This document shows, piece after piece, positions 45,930 through 54,397 of a DNA stretch of 60,204 nt. The stretch spans positions 1-60,204 of the forward strand of contig JAOMJV010000004.1 in NCBI GenBank assembly GCA_028351415.1, read 5' to 3'. A program made the translations under genes and the position numbers. The notes beneath the pieces are model-generated. The model made no database searches, was not told the origin of the DNA, and saw only the letters and a list, made by a program, of their open reading frames with translations. Within the stretch, counting starts at the first letter, position 1. Every line of letters begins with the position of its first letter. Source of the DNA: Candidatus Nitrosopumilus sp. (GTDB lineage: Archaea; Thermoproteota; Nitrososphaeria; Nitrososphaerales; Nitrosopumilaceae).

Positions 45930-45937
45930 AATTTAAG
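45930..45937 (-). promoter_or_regulatory. TATA box of tRNA-Pro
   Basis: Reverse-strand CTTAAATT, centre about 26 bases from the tRNA 5' end. The map TATA element lies 15 bases away on the other strand, so both promoters share one short spacer. Confidence 0.6.
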
Positions 45938-45951
45938 CTTCACAGATAATA

Positions 45952-45959
45952 ATTTTAAA
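45952..45959 (+). promoter_or_regulatory. TATA box of map
   Basis: ATTTTAAA ends about 22-25 bases before the ATG at 45981, close to the spacing for a leaderless transcript. Confidence 0.5.
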
Positions 45960-45980
45960 GGCAGATATAGGATGAAAATT

Positions 45981-46892
45981 ATGCCATTGGAAGATTATAT
46001 CAAAGCAGGAAAAATTGCAGCAGAAATTAGAGAAATGGTAAGGGTCAAAGACTGGATAGGGAAAACAGTGTATGAAATTTGCGAAGAGGTTGAAAATGAA
46101 ATTATGAAAAGAGGTGCAAAGTGTGCATTTCCAGTAAATGCCAGCATTAATGAAATTGCAGCACACTATACAGCAGAGCCAAATGATCCAATTGTAATCA
46201 AAGATACAGATTTAGTAAAAATTGATCTAGGCGCACAAATCAACGGATACATTGCAGATACGGCAGTAACGGTTTGCTATGATCCGCAGTTTGATGGATT
46301 AGTTCAAGCAGCAGAAGAGGCATTAGGAAATGCAATGTCCATGATAAAAACAGGTGTAAAAGCAAGCGATATTGGAAGAACAATAGAATCCACAATTAAA
46401 CAAAAAGGATTCAAACCAATTGCAAATCTTAGTGGGCATTCATTAGAACAATATACAATTCATGCAGGAAGATCAATTCCAAACATTTGGTCAATTGGCG
46501 GATTTTCACTTTCAGAGAATACAGCTTATGCATGCGAACCATTTGTTACAACAGAACAAGGAGGAGGGTTTGTAAGAAATGGAACAATAAAAAATATTTT
46601 TGCCATAAATTCAAGAAAGAAAACAAAGAACGATGAAGCAGATAAATTATTAGATTTTATTTGGGAAAATTTCAACATGTTGCCATTCGCATTAAGATGG
46701 ATTACAAAAAAATGGGAAGAAAAAGAAGCTAGGGAATTATTAGATATTTTAATAAAGAAAAAAGCAGTACAAGCATATCCAATACTAATAGAGGTAAATG
46801 AACAAAGAGTGGCTCAGGCTGAACACACATTCATCCCAATGGAAAGCGGAGTTACTGTAACAACTAAAGCAATAACACAAAAAAATGAGTGA
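45981..46892 (+). CDS. map: Type II methionine aminopeptidase
   Basis: 303 residues from ATG 45981; an ATG three codons earlier (45972) is possible, but the TATA box spacing favours 45981. Metal ligands of the pita-bread fold are seen: His in NEIAAHYTAEPNDP, Asp in KIDLGAQINGYIADTAVTV, His in LSGHSLEQYTIHAG, and Glu in EHTFIPM. It removes N-terminal Met from new proteins. Reading frame is open further upstream across the tRNA, which is not coding. The end overlaps the next small gene by eight bases. Confidence 0.94.
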   Translation: MPLEDYIKAGKIAAEIREMVRVKDWIGKTVYEICEEVENEIMKRGAKCAFPVNASINEIAAHYTAEPNDPIVIKDTDLVKIDLGAQINGYIADTAVTVCYDPQFDGLVQAAEEALGNAMSMIKTGVKASDIGRTIESTIKQKGFKPIANLSGHSLEQYTIHAGRSIPNIWSIGGFSLSENTAYACEPFVTTEQGGGFVRNGTIKNIFAINSRKKTKNDEADKLLDFIWENFNMLPFALRWITKKWEEKEARELLDILIKKKAVQAYPILIEVNEQRVAQAEHTFIPMESGVTVTTKAITQKNE

Positions 46893-46998
46893 AGAGATTA
46901 GAACGTGCCCAAAATGCGGTAACTTGATGTTTAAAGAGCAAGGTGAAACAGTTTCATGGTTTTGTCCAACATGCAATCTTAAATTTAGAACAAAGTGA
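46885..46998 (+). CDS. Zinc-ribbon microprotein after map
   Basis: 37 residues with CPKC and CPTC pairs separated by 18 residues, a compact zinc ribbon. The start overlaps the map stop by eight bases. Its stop overlaps the convergent HD gene by 14 bases. Conserved layout suggests a real gene that automatic calling could miss. Confidence 0.7.
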   Translation: MSEEIRTCPKCGNLMFKEQGETVSWFCPTCNLKFRTK

Positions 46999-47551
46999 TT
47001 TTTCTTTGATCATATTGATCAAGAACCAGATTCAACGAGGTTTCAGCCTCAAATAAATTAGGAATTTTGGATTTATTTTTTACAATTCCAGATTTAATTG
47101 CACCAAGGTATTTGATTTTATATTTAACTTGAATAATTTTTTCTTTTTTGGTTAATTCAGAATTTTTTAAATCAGAAATATTTGCCAAAATATCAGCAAA
47201 TTTGACAACTTTTGCTTGCCAAGAAGAAGCAGATAGTTGTAATAGATAATTTTTTTCCTGTTGATTTTTAGGTAAACGAGTTTCTTTTGTTAAATCAGAT
47301 ACAATTTGTGCAATTTTTTTACCAAAAGATTTTGAAATATCGTCAAAATCAGATGAAGTGTCCTCTATAGAATCATGTAGCCATCCAGCACATAAAATAG
47401 ATTCATCCTCAATTCCCATCATTTCAAGATTATTCACTACATCGCGTAAATGATACCAGTAAGGAGTTTTGTTATTTTTACGATATTGTCCTTTGTGTTG
47501 TTTTATAGCATATTGTTTAGATAGATTTATTTTATTTTTCATATCCAACAT
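46985..47551 (-). CDS. HD-domain protein, (p)ppGpp-hydrolase-like
   Basis: 188 residues. Metal-binding pattern of the SpoT/MESH1 HD fold: YWYHLRDVV (His), CAGWLHDSIEDTSSD (HD and ED), KFADILANISDL (Asp). No synthetase, TGS or ACT domain follows. Relatives hydrolyse (p)ppGpp or NADPH-type phosphates; the substrate here is open. M4 is a possible alternative start. Confidence 0.85.
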   Translation of the reverse strand: MLDMKNKINLSKQYAIKQHKGQYRKNNKTPYWYHLRDVVNNLEMMGIEDESILCAGWLHDSIEDTSSDFDDISKSFGKKIAQIVSDLTKETRLPKNQQEKNYLLQLSASSWQAKVVKFADILANISDLKNSELTKKEKIIQVKYKIKYLGAIKSGIVKNKSKIPNLFEAETSLNLVLDQYDQRKITLF

Positions 47552-47608
47552 TCAATTAAGAAAATTAACTGTATTTATCCAATTACAAAATAAAAAAATT
47601 CATTAAAG

Positions 47609-47791
47609 TCATTTTTGTAAAATTTCACCAAATATTTTTTCAATGATAGTAATACCGTCACAAAAAGTACATTTTGAAGAAATGGTAAATAAAACATCAC
47701 CCTCAGAAAAATCTCGCTTGTGGGACTTTTCACATTTGGGACATTTTTCAACAGTATAGGCCAAAACAATTTCTTTCTTTGAAAATATCAT
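47609..47791 (-). CDS. Zinc-ribbon protein overlapping DUF1512 gene
   Basis: 60 residues with CPKC and CTFC pairs. The start overlaps the stop of the DUF1512 gene by four bases, so translation is probably coupled. Function unknown. Confidence 0.65.
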   Translation of the reverse strand: MIFSKKEIVLAYTVEKCPKCEKSHKRDFSEGDVLFTISSKCTFCDGITIIEKIFGEILQK

Positions 47792-48918
47792 TGTGGAACT
47801 CCAGCAGTGTTTCCAACACCAATTACTACAATAGATTGGCCTTCAGAAGTGTTTTCTAGAATCATTTCATATACTTGTGAGCGTACATTATCAGCCTGAT
47901 CAGCGATTTCTTTAGTCATCAAAGTAATCGCCTCTTTTACAGACTGTTTAACAACAATTGAAAAAACAGGAATGTTATTTTGAGTAGTAATGTGCTCGAT
48001 TTGGAATTTTTCAGTTCCAATTCCACCAATTGCCGCACCAAATCCACGTGCAACGGATGCAGAATCTTCACCCTCCATTTTCAATGCAGCGTCAACCATA
48101 ATTACGGCATCAATTTTATTATTATCAACAATTTTTTGTAATGCGTCATCAGGTCTACCAACAGTAGAACCAGGGCCTTCGGCTTTAAGCAAAAATAGTT
48201 TACGGTTTTCATATTGTACTTTTGAAAGAGATGTTTGGAATGAAATAATTTCTTTTTCAGAATTTAACATCATTTTTCCAACCACCATTGGTCCAATCCC
48301 ATCACCAAGAGGTTGTCCCAATTTGAATGCAGAAATTGCAGCATTCATTGCAGTTGCATGCTCCATAAGAAATGGAAGAATCATTTGTACAGGCAAAATT
48401 AAGGGATAGTTCTTTTGTTTTTTTGCAGTCAAAAACATATGATTAACGATTTTGTAAATCATTTGTAAAGAGGACGCAATTTCAAGTAAAGTTTGGATAC
48501 GACTTATTTCAATTTCACTAAGTTCAGGGGAAATAGATTTTACATGATTCCGAGTATATTCTTCTCTTGACCTAACAGTATGTCGTACTTTATCCACAAT
48601 TCCACTAGGATCCATGTCAACAGGCATTATTGTAAAATAATCTAAAAATTGTTCAATTTTTTTTGTAGGATCATTTTTAGAAGAAGTGCTCTTCTGGACA
48701 TAATCAATTAATTCTTTTTTAGAATTTGTTCTAAAGCCATCTAATTTTTTAATCCCTTTTTTAATTTCACCAGAAGTTACTAAAAGCTGAATGTGTTGTC
48801 CATAAAATACAAAAAGAACAATTGGAAGAATCCAAACCAACATCATCAAAGGATTTGTCTCATCACTCATTGAGAACATTTGATCAAAATCAAAATCCGT
48901 GAAATTCAATAAAAACAA
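47788..48918 (-). CDS. DUF1512 protein
   Basis: 376 residues. One N-terminal membrane helix (LMMLVWILPIVLFVFYG, ~25-41), then a mostly alpha/beta cytosolic domain with GKMMLNSEKEIIS, EGPGSTVGRPDDALQKI and a C-terminal GQSIVVIGVGNTAGVPQ. The family is archaeal and unassigned. Direct neighbour of TBP in the opposite orientation. Confidence 0.85.
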   Translation of the reverse strand: MFLLNFTDFDFDQMFSMSDETNPLMMLVWILPIVLFVFYGQHIQLLVTSGEIKKGIKKLDGFRTNSKKELIDYVQKSTSSKNDPTKKIEQFLDYFTIMPVDMDPSGIVDKVRHTVRSREEYTRNHVKSISPELSEIEISRIQTLLEIASSLQMIYKIVNHMFLTAKKQKNYPLILPVQMILPFLMEHATAMNAAISAFKLGQPLGDGIGPMVVGKMMLNSEKEIISFQTSLSKVQYENRKLFLLKAEGPGSTVGRPDDALQKIVDNNKIDAVIMVDAALKMEGEDSASVARGFGAAIGGIGTEKFQIEHITTQNNIPVFSIVVKQSVKEAITLMTKEIADQADNVRSQVYEMILENTSEGQSIVVIGVGNTAGVPQ

Positions 48919-48990
48919 ATATTTTCAAATCTAAATTAAATGATTCGTCAAAAAAGAGGGAAAAATCAAAAAACGGTAGCATATTGTCCT

Positions 48991-48998
48991 TTTATATA
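48991..48998 (+). promoter_or_regulatory. TATA box of tbp
   Basis: TTTATATA is centred about 26 bases before the tbp ATG at 49021, so the transcript would be leaderless or nearly so. TBP may regulate itself through such a box, but that is not shown. Confidence 0.65.
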
Positions 48999-49020
48999 GT
49001 AGAACGAAAAAAAACTGGAC

Positions 49021-49581
49021 ATGCCACAAACAAAACCAATGATAAGCATAGTTAACGTAGTAGCCTCAGCATCAGTAGATCAAAAAATGGATTTAAACGA
49101 CATTACAAGAAAATTTCCAGACGTAGAATATCATCCAGATGTATTTCCAGGCCTAGTTTTTAGATTAAAAGTTCCAAAAAGTGCAACCTTGATTTTCAGT
49201 TCAGGCAAAATGGTATGTACAGGTTCTAAATCAGAGGAATTGGCAAAAAAAGCAGTAAAGACAGTAGTTCAACAACTTCGAAAAGGAGGAATTAAAGTAA
49301 AAAAAGACGCAGTTGTTACGATTCAAAACATCGTGTCTTCAATTAACCTTGGCGGCAAAGTCAACCTGGAACAGGCTGCAAGAACATTGCCAAGAAGCAT
49401 GTACGAGCCAGAGCAATTCCCAGGTCTGATTCACAGAATGCTTGATCCAAAAACAGTCATTTTGATTTTTGCGTCAGGAAAGCTTGTCTGTGTCGGTGCT
49501 AAACTTGAAACGGAAGTATACAGATCTGTAAACAATGTTCATTCGTTGTTAGAAGAAAAAGATCTGATGGTTTACGATTAA
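49021..49581 (+). CDS. tbp: TATA-box-binding protein
   Basis: 186 residues made of two symmetric saddle repeats: the first with ISIVNVVASASV ... PGLVFRLK ... ATLIFSSGKMVCTG, the second with VTIQNIVSSINLG ... PGLIHRM ... VILIFASGKLVCVGAK. General archaeal initiation factor that binds the TATA box and recruits TFB. Length and repeat layout are normal. No acidic C-terminal tail beyond the fold. Confidence 0.97.
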   Translation: MPQTKPMISIVNVVASASVDQKMDLNDITRKFPDVEYHPDVFPGLVFRLKVPKSATLIFSSGKMVCTGSKSEELAKKAVKTVVQQLRKGGIKVKKDAVVTIQNIVSSINLGGKVNLEQAARTLPRSMYEPEQFPGLIHRMLDPKTVILIFASGKLVCVGAKLETEVYRSVNNVHSLLEEKDLMVYD

Positions 49582-49604
49582 TTAAAAAAATATCTATAAA
49601 AAAA

Positions 49605-49934
49605 TTATTTGATTGGGCTTCCCAACGCAACGTCTTCAGTGACAGTTAACCAATATGGTTTATCATCCACATCTGCAGCTAACAACATGGCATTGGATTC
49701 AACACCAGCCATAGTTTTTGGCTCCAAATTTGCAAGAACGATTACAGTTTTTCCAACAATGTCTTCAGGTTGAAAGTATTGTGCACCGCCAATGATTACA
49801 TCCCTTTGATCATCTCCACCCAGATCAATTCTACCTTTTATGATTCTAGATTTACCCTCAATAGATTCAGTTGCGATAATTTTTGCAACTCTAAGATCTA
49901 ATTTTGCAAAGTCATCATATGAAACAGTATTCAT
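49605..49934 (-). CDS. tRNA-binding domain protein (MetRS beta/Trbp111-like)
   Basis: 109 residues, a single OB-fold EMAP-type domain: LDLRVAKIIATESIEG, IDLGGDDQRDVIIGG, KTVIVLANLEPKTMAGVESNAM. Matches the free C-terminal domain of methionyl-tRNA synthetase. Binds tRNA non-specifically and may aid MetRS. Located between TBP and a small unknown gene on the reverse strand. Confidence 0.9.
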   Translation of the reverse strand: MNTVSYDDFAKLDLRVAKIIATESIEGKSRIIKGRIDLGGDDQRDVIIGGAQYFQPEDIVGKTVIVLANLEPKTMAGVESNAMLLAADVDDKPYWLTVTEDVALGSPIK

Positions 49935-49971
49935 AACATATCCAAGTTTATCGGTTTAAAATCAATTTGCA

Positions 49972-50169
49972 TTACTGTAATTCTTTTTTTGTGATTCCAC
50001 TAGTTTCAATATCGTATTTTAAAGCAGCTGGCAATTCCATGTATTTTTTGTTAACCATTTCAATAATTTGATCATCAGGGACACTAACTTTTTTTAACAG
50101 TTTCCCACGCTGATGTGCATATGCATTTTTCCAAAAAGTACTAGCGTCAAAAGTTTCAATTTTTGGCAT
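49972..50169 (-). CDS. Small hypothetical protein
   Basis: 65 residues, basic and helical (WKNAYAHQRGKLLKK, PAALKYDIETSGITKKEL). No Cys pair or membrane segment. Thirty-seven bases upstream of the tRNA-binding gene on the same strand. Confidence 0.55.
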   Translation of the reverse strand: MPKIETFDASTFWKNAYAHQRGKLLKKVSVPDDQIIEMVNKKYMELPAALKYDIETSGITKKELQ

Positions 50170-50205
50170 ATGTGAAGTAAAAATGGTGTTCTTTTAAATT
50201 TTAAG

Positions 50206-50302
50206 GGACTGTGATGGAAGAATGGTCAAGGCCATTAGAACCGGAGTTAATGTTCTGGATTTTAGGCATTGGCCCACCACAGTCTGAATCAACAGCGGGT
50301 GG
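50206..50302 (+). ncRNA. Unclassified structured RNA candidate
   Basis: GC-richer 97-base segment with no reading frame between two diverging transcription units. Pairings: GGACTGTG (50206-50213) with CACAGTCT (50278-50285); ATGG (50214-50217) with CCAT (50232-50235); AGAAC (50237-50241) with GTTCT (50252-50256); GGCCA (50230-50234) with TGGCC (50270-50274). CCACC (50274-50278) can instead pair with GGTGG (50298-50302), excluding the first helix. It resembles neither a tRNA (no T-arm) nor a box C/D or H/ACA RNA that I can fit. A TATA-like CTTTTAAAT at 50191-50199 lies upstream; if used, transcription starts near 50220 and the 5' helix would not be made. It could also be a leader of the gene at 50341. 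Confidence 0.4.
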
Positions 50303-50340
50303 AATCTAATATATTTGATACAAAAAGGATCTAACTAAAG

Positions 50341-50757
50341 ATGGCAATAATTGTGGTTCAAGTAGAAGTTAATTCCACAGCAGGTAAGGTATGGGAAGTT
50401 ATTTCAGACATAGACAATGAACCAAGATTTTGGAAAGGTACCAAAGAAGTAAAGACATTATCAAAAGAAGGAAATGTTATCAAAAGAGAAATTACAATAG
50501 CATTCAGAGATCAAAAATGCCTTCAAGAAATTCAATTAAAACCTGAAGAAGAAATCAAAGCGACATTCACAAAAGGAATACTAGATGGAACAAAAATCAT
50601 CACGTTGATTCCTAAAAATAATACGGTAATCTTGGAAACAAAATGGGATATTAAATTATCAGGAAAGATGAACATGTTTACTGCGATAATAAAAAATCAT
50701 ATTAAAAGCGGAACAGAGCAAGCTATGAAAAGCATTAAAGAAGAAATTGAGAAATAA
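50341..50757 (+). CDS. SRPBCC-fold (START/polyketide-cyclase-like) protein
   Basis: 138 residues with the small lipid/ligand-cavity fold: VVQVEVNSTAGKVWEVISDIDNEPRFW, KEVKTLSKEGNVIKREI, and a long C-terminal helix. The ligand is unknown. It lies three bases before a glycosyltransferase gene, so an operon is likely. Confidence 0.83.
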   Translation: MAIIVVQVEVNSTAGKVWEVISDIDNEPRFWKGTKEVKTLSKEGNVIKREITIAFRDQKCLQEIQLKPEEEIKATFTKGILDGTKIITLIPKNNTVILETKWDIKLSGKMNMFTAIIKNHIKSGTEQAMKSIKEEIEK

Positions 50758-50760
50758 ATT

Positions 50761-51969
50761 ATGGAGTTAATTATAGATATAATCATTTATGCAGTTACAG
50801 CAATTTTAATTGGAATTTGTGGGGCATGGATATATCTAATTAAATCTATGATTGAAACATTCACATTAACACCGTACTTGGATAAATTTGAAAATACAAA
50901 TAATTTAACACCTAAAGTTTCAATTATTCTTCCTGCAAGAAATGAAGAAAAGTATTTAGGAAAATGTTTAGATTCGTTAATTGATCAGGATTATCAAAAT
51001 TATGAAATTATAGTAATCGATGATTCATCAGAAGATTCAACAGGAAAAATAATTGCAGAATATGCAAATAAAAACTCCAAAGTCATACATGTTTCAGCAA
51101 ATTCAAAACCAGAGGGATGGATGGGAAAGAATTGGGCATGCATGGAAGGGTATAGGAAGTCAACAGGAGAACTGCTACTATTTACAGATGCAGACACAAA
51201 GCATTCAAAACAAGTAATTTCATTAGCAGTTTCACATCTACATAGTTTAAAATTAGATGCATTGTCAGCGATTCCAAGATTACTTACATTTGATTTTTTA
51301 ACTAAAGTATCACTACCAATGATCTCAACATTTTTGCATACAAGATTTTCAGCAATTAATGTAAATAATCCAAAGAAAAAAGCAGCATACTTTTTTGGAA
51401 GTTTTTTCATCATTACAAAAAAAACATATGAGCAAGTAGGAATGCATGAAGGAGTTAAGCATGAAATAATTGAAGATGGAGCATTAGGTAAAAAAGTAAA
51501 AGAGGCAGGACATAAAATGAGAATTGTTCGAGGTGACCATCTCATAGATGCAGTATGGGCAAGAGATTCAAGTACACTATGGCATGCATTAAAAAGATTA
51601 ATGATTCCACTTTATTTGCAAAGTGAAAAAATTGCTATTGGAAGTTTTTTTGCAGTGTTATTTTTATTGTTTATCCCATTTCCAGTATTTGCAATTGTAA
51701 ATTTTATTCCAATAGATTCATTCCCAACAAAAATACTGTATGCTTCAGCAGCAGTTGCGTCGGGGTTAATTTACACAGGAGCTGTAATTGAAGTGAAAAT
51801 GGGATTGAAATTAAAACTCATTCATGCCCTATGTGCACCGCTAGGAGGATTAGTAGTAAGTTTAGGATTTCTTACAGGTCTGATTCAAGCTAAAGGGACA
51901 TCATCAGTATCATGGAGAGGAAGAAGTTATTCATTGAAAGACCATACACAAAGTTCTCTTAGCATATAG
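50761..51969 (+). CDS. Membrane family-2 glycosyltransferase
   Basis: 402 residues. N-terminal membrane helix (~10-28), GT-A domain with ILPARNEEKYLGKCL, IIVIDDSSEDSTGKI and the D-x-D-containing LLLFTDADTKHS, then HEIIEDGALGKKV (acceptor-site motif) and a C-terminal group of two to three membrane helices. Such enzymes glycosylate lipids or carotenoids; the pairing with an SRPBCC gene is reminiscent of lipid or carotenoid modification but does not prove it. Confidence 0.88.
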   Translation: MELIIDIIIYAVTAILIGICGAWIYLIKSMIETFTLTPYLDKFENTNNLTPKVSIILPARNEEKYLGKCLDSLIDQDYQNYEIIVIDDSSEDSTGKIIAEYANKNSKVIHVSANSKPEGWMGKNWACMEGYRKSTGELLLFTDADTKHSKQVISLAVSHLHSLKLDALSAIPRLLTFDFLTKVSLPMISTFLHTRFSAINVNNPKKKAAYFFGSFFIITKKTYEQVGMHEGVKHEIIEDGALGKKVKEAGHKMRIVRGDHLIDAVWARDSSTLWHALKRLMIPLYLQSEKIAIGSFFAVLFLLFIPFPVFAIVNFIPIDSFPTKILYASAAVASGLIYTGAVIEVKMGLKLKLIHALCAPLGGLVVSLGFLTGLIQAKGTSSVSWRGRSYSLKDHTQSSLSI

Positions 51970-52015
51970 AAAAACAAGTAATACCTTTACATAGAAATAG
52001 CAAAGTAACGATCGT

Positions 52016-53182
52016 ATGGACAAATCAGGCATATTTGTAGGCGCAACGGTAGGCAGTATTGCTGTATTAATCATATTTACATCAGTATTCATCATACCAG
52101 CAGAATCAGATGAAACTATAATGCAGATGCAAGATGAAATAAATGAAAACAAAATACAGATGCAAGATGAAATAAATGAAATTAACAACATAATTTTAAC
52201 AAAATCAAAAACACTATCGTTAATTGAAATTTTTGAAAAATCTGAACCAGGAGTGGTTAGAGTCAACATACAAAGAAATCAAACAGAAAATGAAACTGGG
52301 GGCGTAGGTTCAGGATTTGTGTTTGATAAGAAGGGACACATAATTACAAATGCACATGTAGTTAAAGATGCAACAAAAACAATTGTCACATTTTTAGATG
52401 GTAGATCATATAATGCAGAAATTATAGGAGTTGATGAATATACAGACATAGGAGTAATCAAAGTTAATGCAGATTTAAAATTATTAAATCCGTTATCACT
52501 TGGAGATTCATCTAATCTACAAGTAGGAGAACCAATAACGGCAATTGGAAATCCATTTGGATTATCAGGTTCTATGACATCAGGAATTATTAGTCAAATG
52601 GGAAGACTGCTTCCATCAGATTCAGGCTTTCAAATTCCAGATGTAATTCAAACAGACGCAGCTATTAATCCAGGAAATTCAGGCGGACCATTGTTGAATA
52701 TGAGGGGAGAAATTGTAGGAATTAACACAGCAATACAGTCAACAACAGGTGAGTTTACAGGGGTAGGATTTGCAATACCGTCACAAACAGTTGCAAAAAT
52801 TGTACCCACTTTGATCAGTGATGGTAAATACAAACATCCTTGGATTGGAATTTCAGGAACAGATATCGATTTAGAAATGGCAAATGTAATGGAATTAGAG
52901 AATACGTTAGGGTTCTTAATTATTACAGTGATAGAAGACAGCCCAGCATCAGATGCAGGTCTAATCGGATCAAATAAAATGATAGAAGTGGAAGGTAGAG
53001 AATATTCCATCGGAGGAGACATAATTATCTCAGTAGACGGAATAGATGTTAGAAAAATAGACGATATTTTGATACATCTTCAAAGAGGAAAAACAGTGGG
53101 AGATGAAATGGTTTTAGAGGTTTTAAGAGATGGTAGAACAACAAACGTTACAATTGTACTTCAAGAAAGACCAAATCAATAA
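52016..53182 (+). CDS. HtrA/Deg-family serine protease, membrane-anchored
   Basis: 388 residues. N-terminal membrane helix ~5-28, a coiled-coil stalk with two copies of an 11-residue unit (QMQDEINENKI), then a trypsin-like domain with His114 (ITNAHVV), Asp144 (YTDIGVI) and Ser222 (NPGNSGGPL), and one PDZ domain (~280-380). Quality control of exported proteins. The stalk duplication is a 33-base DNA repeat (52124-52181). Confidence 0.92.
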   Translation: MDKSGIFVGATVGSIAVLIIFTSVFIIPAESDETIMQMQDEINENKIQMQDEINEINNIILTKSKTLSLIEIFEKSEPGVVRVNIQRNQTENETGGVGSGFVFDKKGHIITNAHVVKDATKTIVTFLDGRSYNAEIIGVDEYTDIGVIKVNADLKLLNPLSLGDSSNLQVGEPITAIGNPFGLSGSMTSGIISQMGRLLPSDSGFQIPDVIQTDAAINPGNSGGPLLNMRGEIVGINTAIQSTTGEFTGVGFAIPSQTVAKIVPTLISDGKYKHPWIGISGTDIDLEMANVMELENTLGFLIITVIEDSPASDAGLIGSNKMIEVEGREYSIGGDIIISVDGIDVRKIDDILIHLQRGKTVGDEMVLEVLRDGRTTNVTIVLQERPNQ

Positions 53183-53227
53183 AAAAACGGATACAAGCAT
53201 AAATACATCCACAAAAAAATTATTTCG

Positions 53228-54397
53228 ATGACTAATCTGATATTAAAATCTGAGATCCTTAACAACGTCTTAGAAAATAAACCCATTGCTCGTCAAGAAA
53301 TTATAGATATTTATCAAAATTCAATAAAAAACTCAAATGACCTATTTTTAACTGCACAAAATTTAAGAATAAAAAATAAAAGCAATTCAGTTACATTTTC
53401 AAAAAAAGCATTTTTCAATATTGTTAATCTTTGTAAGGATACTTGTTCATATTGTACATACAAGGCAGAGCCAGGAGAAGAAAAAATATCGTTAATGTCA
53501 AAGCAACAAATTAAAGATTTGTTGGAATTATCAAAAAAATACAAATGTGTTGAGGCACTTTTTGTGACAGGAGAACAGCCAGAACAAAAATATCCAGAAG
53601 CACGAGAGTGGCTTAAAGAAAATGGATTCAAGTCAACTTCAGAATATCTAGTGCATTCATCAGAAATGGCGTTAGAATTAGGATTGTTTCCACATACAAA
53701 TGCCGGAAATTTGAACTTTGAGGAAATGAAAGAGCTCAAAAAAACAAACGTGTCAATGGGAATTATGCTAGAAAATGTTAGTGAAAGATTGACAAAAAAA
53801 GGAATGCCGCACCATTTGGCTGCAAGTAAGAAACCACAAACCAGATTAAAGATTTTAGAAAATTCAGGAAAATTAGGAATTCCAATGACCACAGGAATCC
53901 TTGTAGGAATTGGTGAAACGATAGAAGAAATCATAGACTCGATATTGGCAATTAAAGAATTACATGAAAAATATAAAAATATTCAAGAAGTGATTTTACA
54001 AAATTTTCATCCAAAACCAGATACAATAATGAAAGACACACCGTCAGCAAATGAAGAGTATTTTAAAAAAATTGTAGCATTGACAAGGATCATAATACCG
54101 CAAATGAATATACAAATTCCACCAAATCTATCCCCAAGATCATATCAAAGTTTCTTACAACTAGGGATAAATGATTGGGGAGGAATTTCACCACTGACAC
54201 CAGATTTTGTGAATCCTGAATTTTCTTGGCCAGAAATTAACAAAGTGGAAGAAAATTCAAAAAAAGCAGGATTTGATTTGAAATGCAGGTTTCCAGTATA
54301 CCCAGAATTCTTTTCTTTTATTAGTAAAAAGTTAAGAGATAAAATAGCAGTGATTGAAAACGAAGAAGGATACGTAAAAGAGGAATATTGGAAATGA
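53228..54397 (+). CDS. cofG: FO synthase subunit CofG
   Basis: 389 residues, radical SAM. The 4Fe-4S motif is CKDTCSYC (residues ~59-66: C-x3-C-x2-C), followed by TGEQPEQKYPEAREWL and NFHPKPDTIM. With CofH it makes the deazaflavin chromophore FO from a flavin precursor and tyrosine. Its end overlaps cofH by ten bases. Confidence 0.94.
   Translation: MTNLILKSEILNNVLENKPIARQEIIDIYQNSIKNSNDLFLTAQNLRIKNKSNSVTFSKKAFFNIVNLCKDTCSYCTYKAEPGEEKISLMSKQQIKDLLELSKKYKCVEALFVTGEQPEQKYPEAREWLKENGFKSTSEYLVHSSEMALELGLFPHTNAGNLNFEEMKELKKTNVSMGIMLENVSERLTKKGMPHHLAASKKPQTRLKILENSGKLGIPMTTGILVGIGETIEEIIDSILAIKELHEKYKNIQEVILQNFHPKPDTIMKDTPSANEEYFKKIVALTRIIIPQMNIQIPPNLSPRSYQSFLQLGINDWGGISPLTPDFVNPEFSWPEINKVEENSKKAGFDLKCRFPVYPEFFSFISKKLRDKIAVIENEEGYVKEEYWK

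Noticed and set aside
45834-45980. N-terminal extension of methionine aminopeptidase
   Set aside because: It would translate through tRNA-Pro and is not family-like; the true start is at 45972 or 45981.
47575-47769. Alternative frame over the zinc ribbon at 47609
   Set aside because: It lacks the CxxC pairs and is out of frame with the coupled start.
50206-50302. tRNA with long variable arm or intron
   Set aside because: D-arm and anticodon-arm-like stems exist, but there is no GTTCRA T-arm and no pairing acceptor after it.
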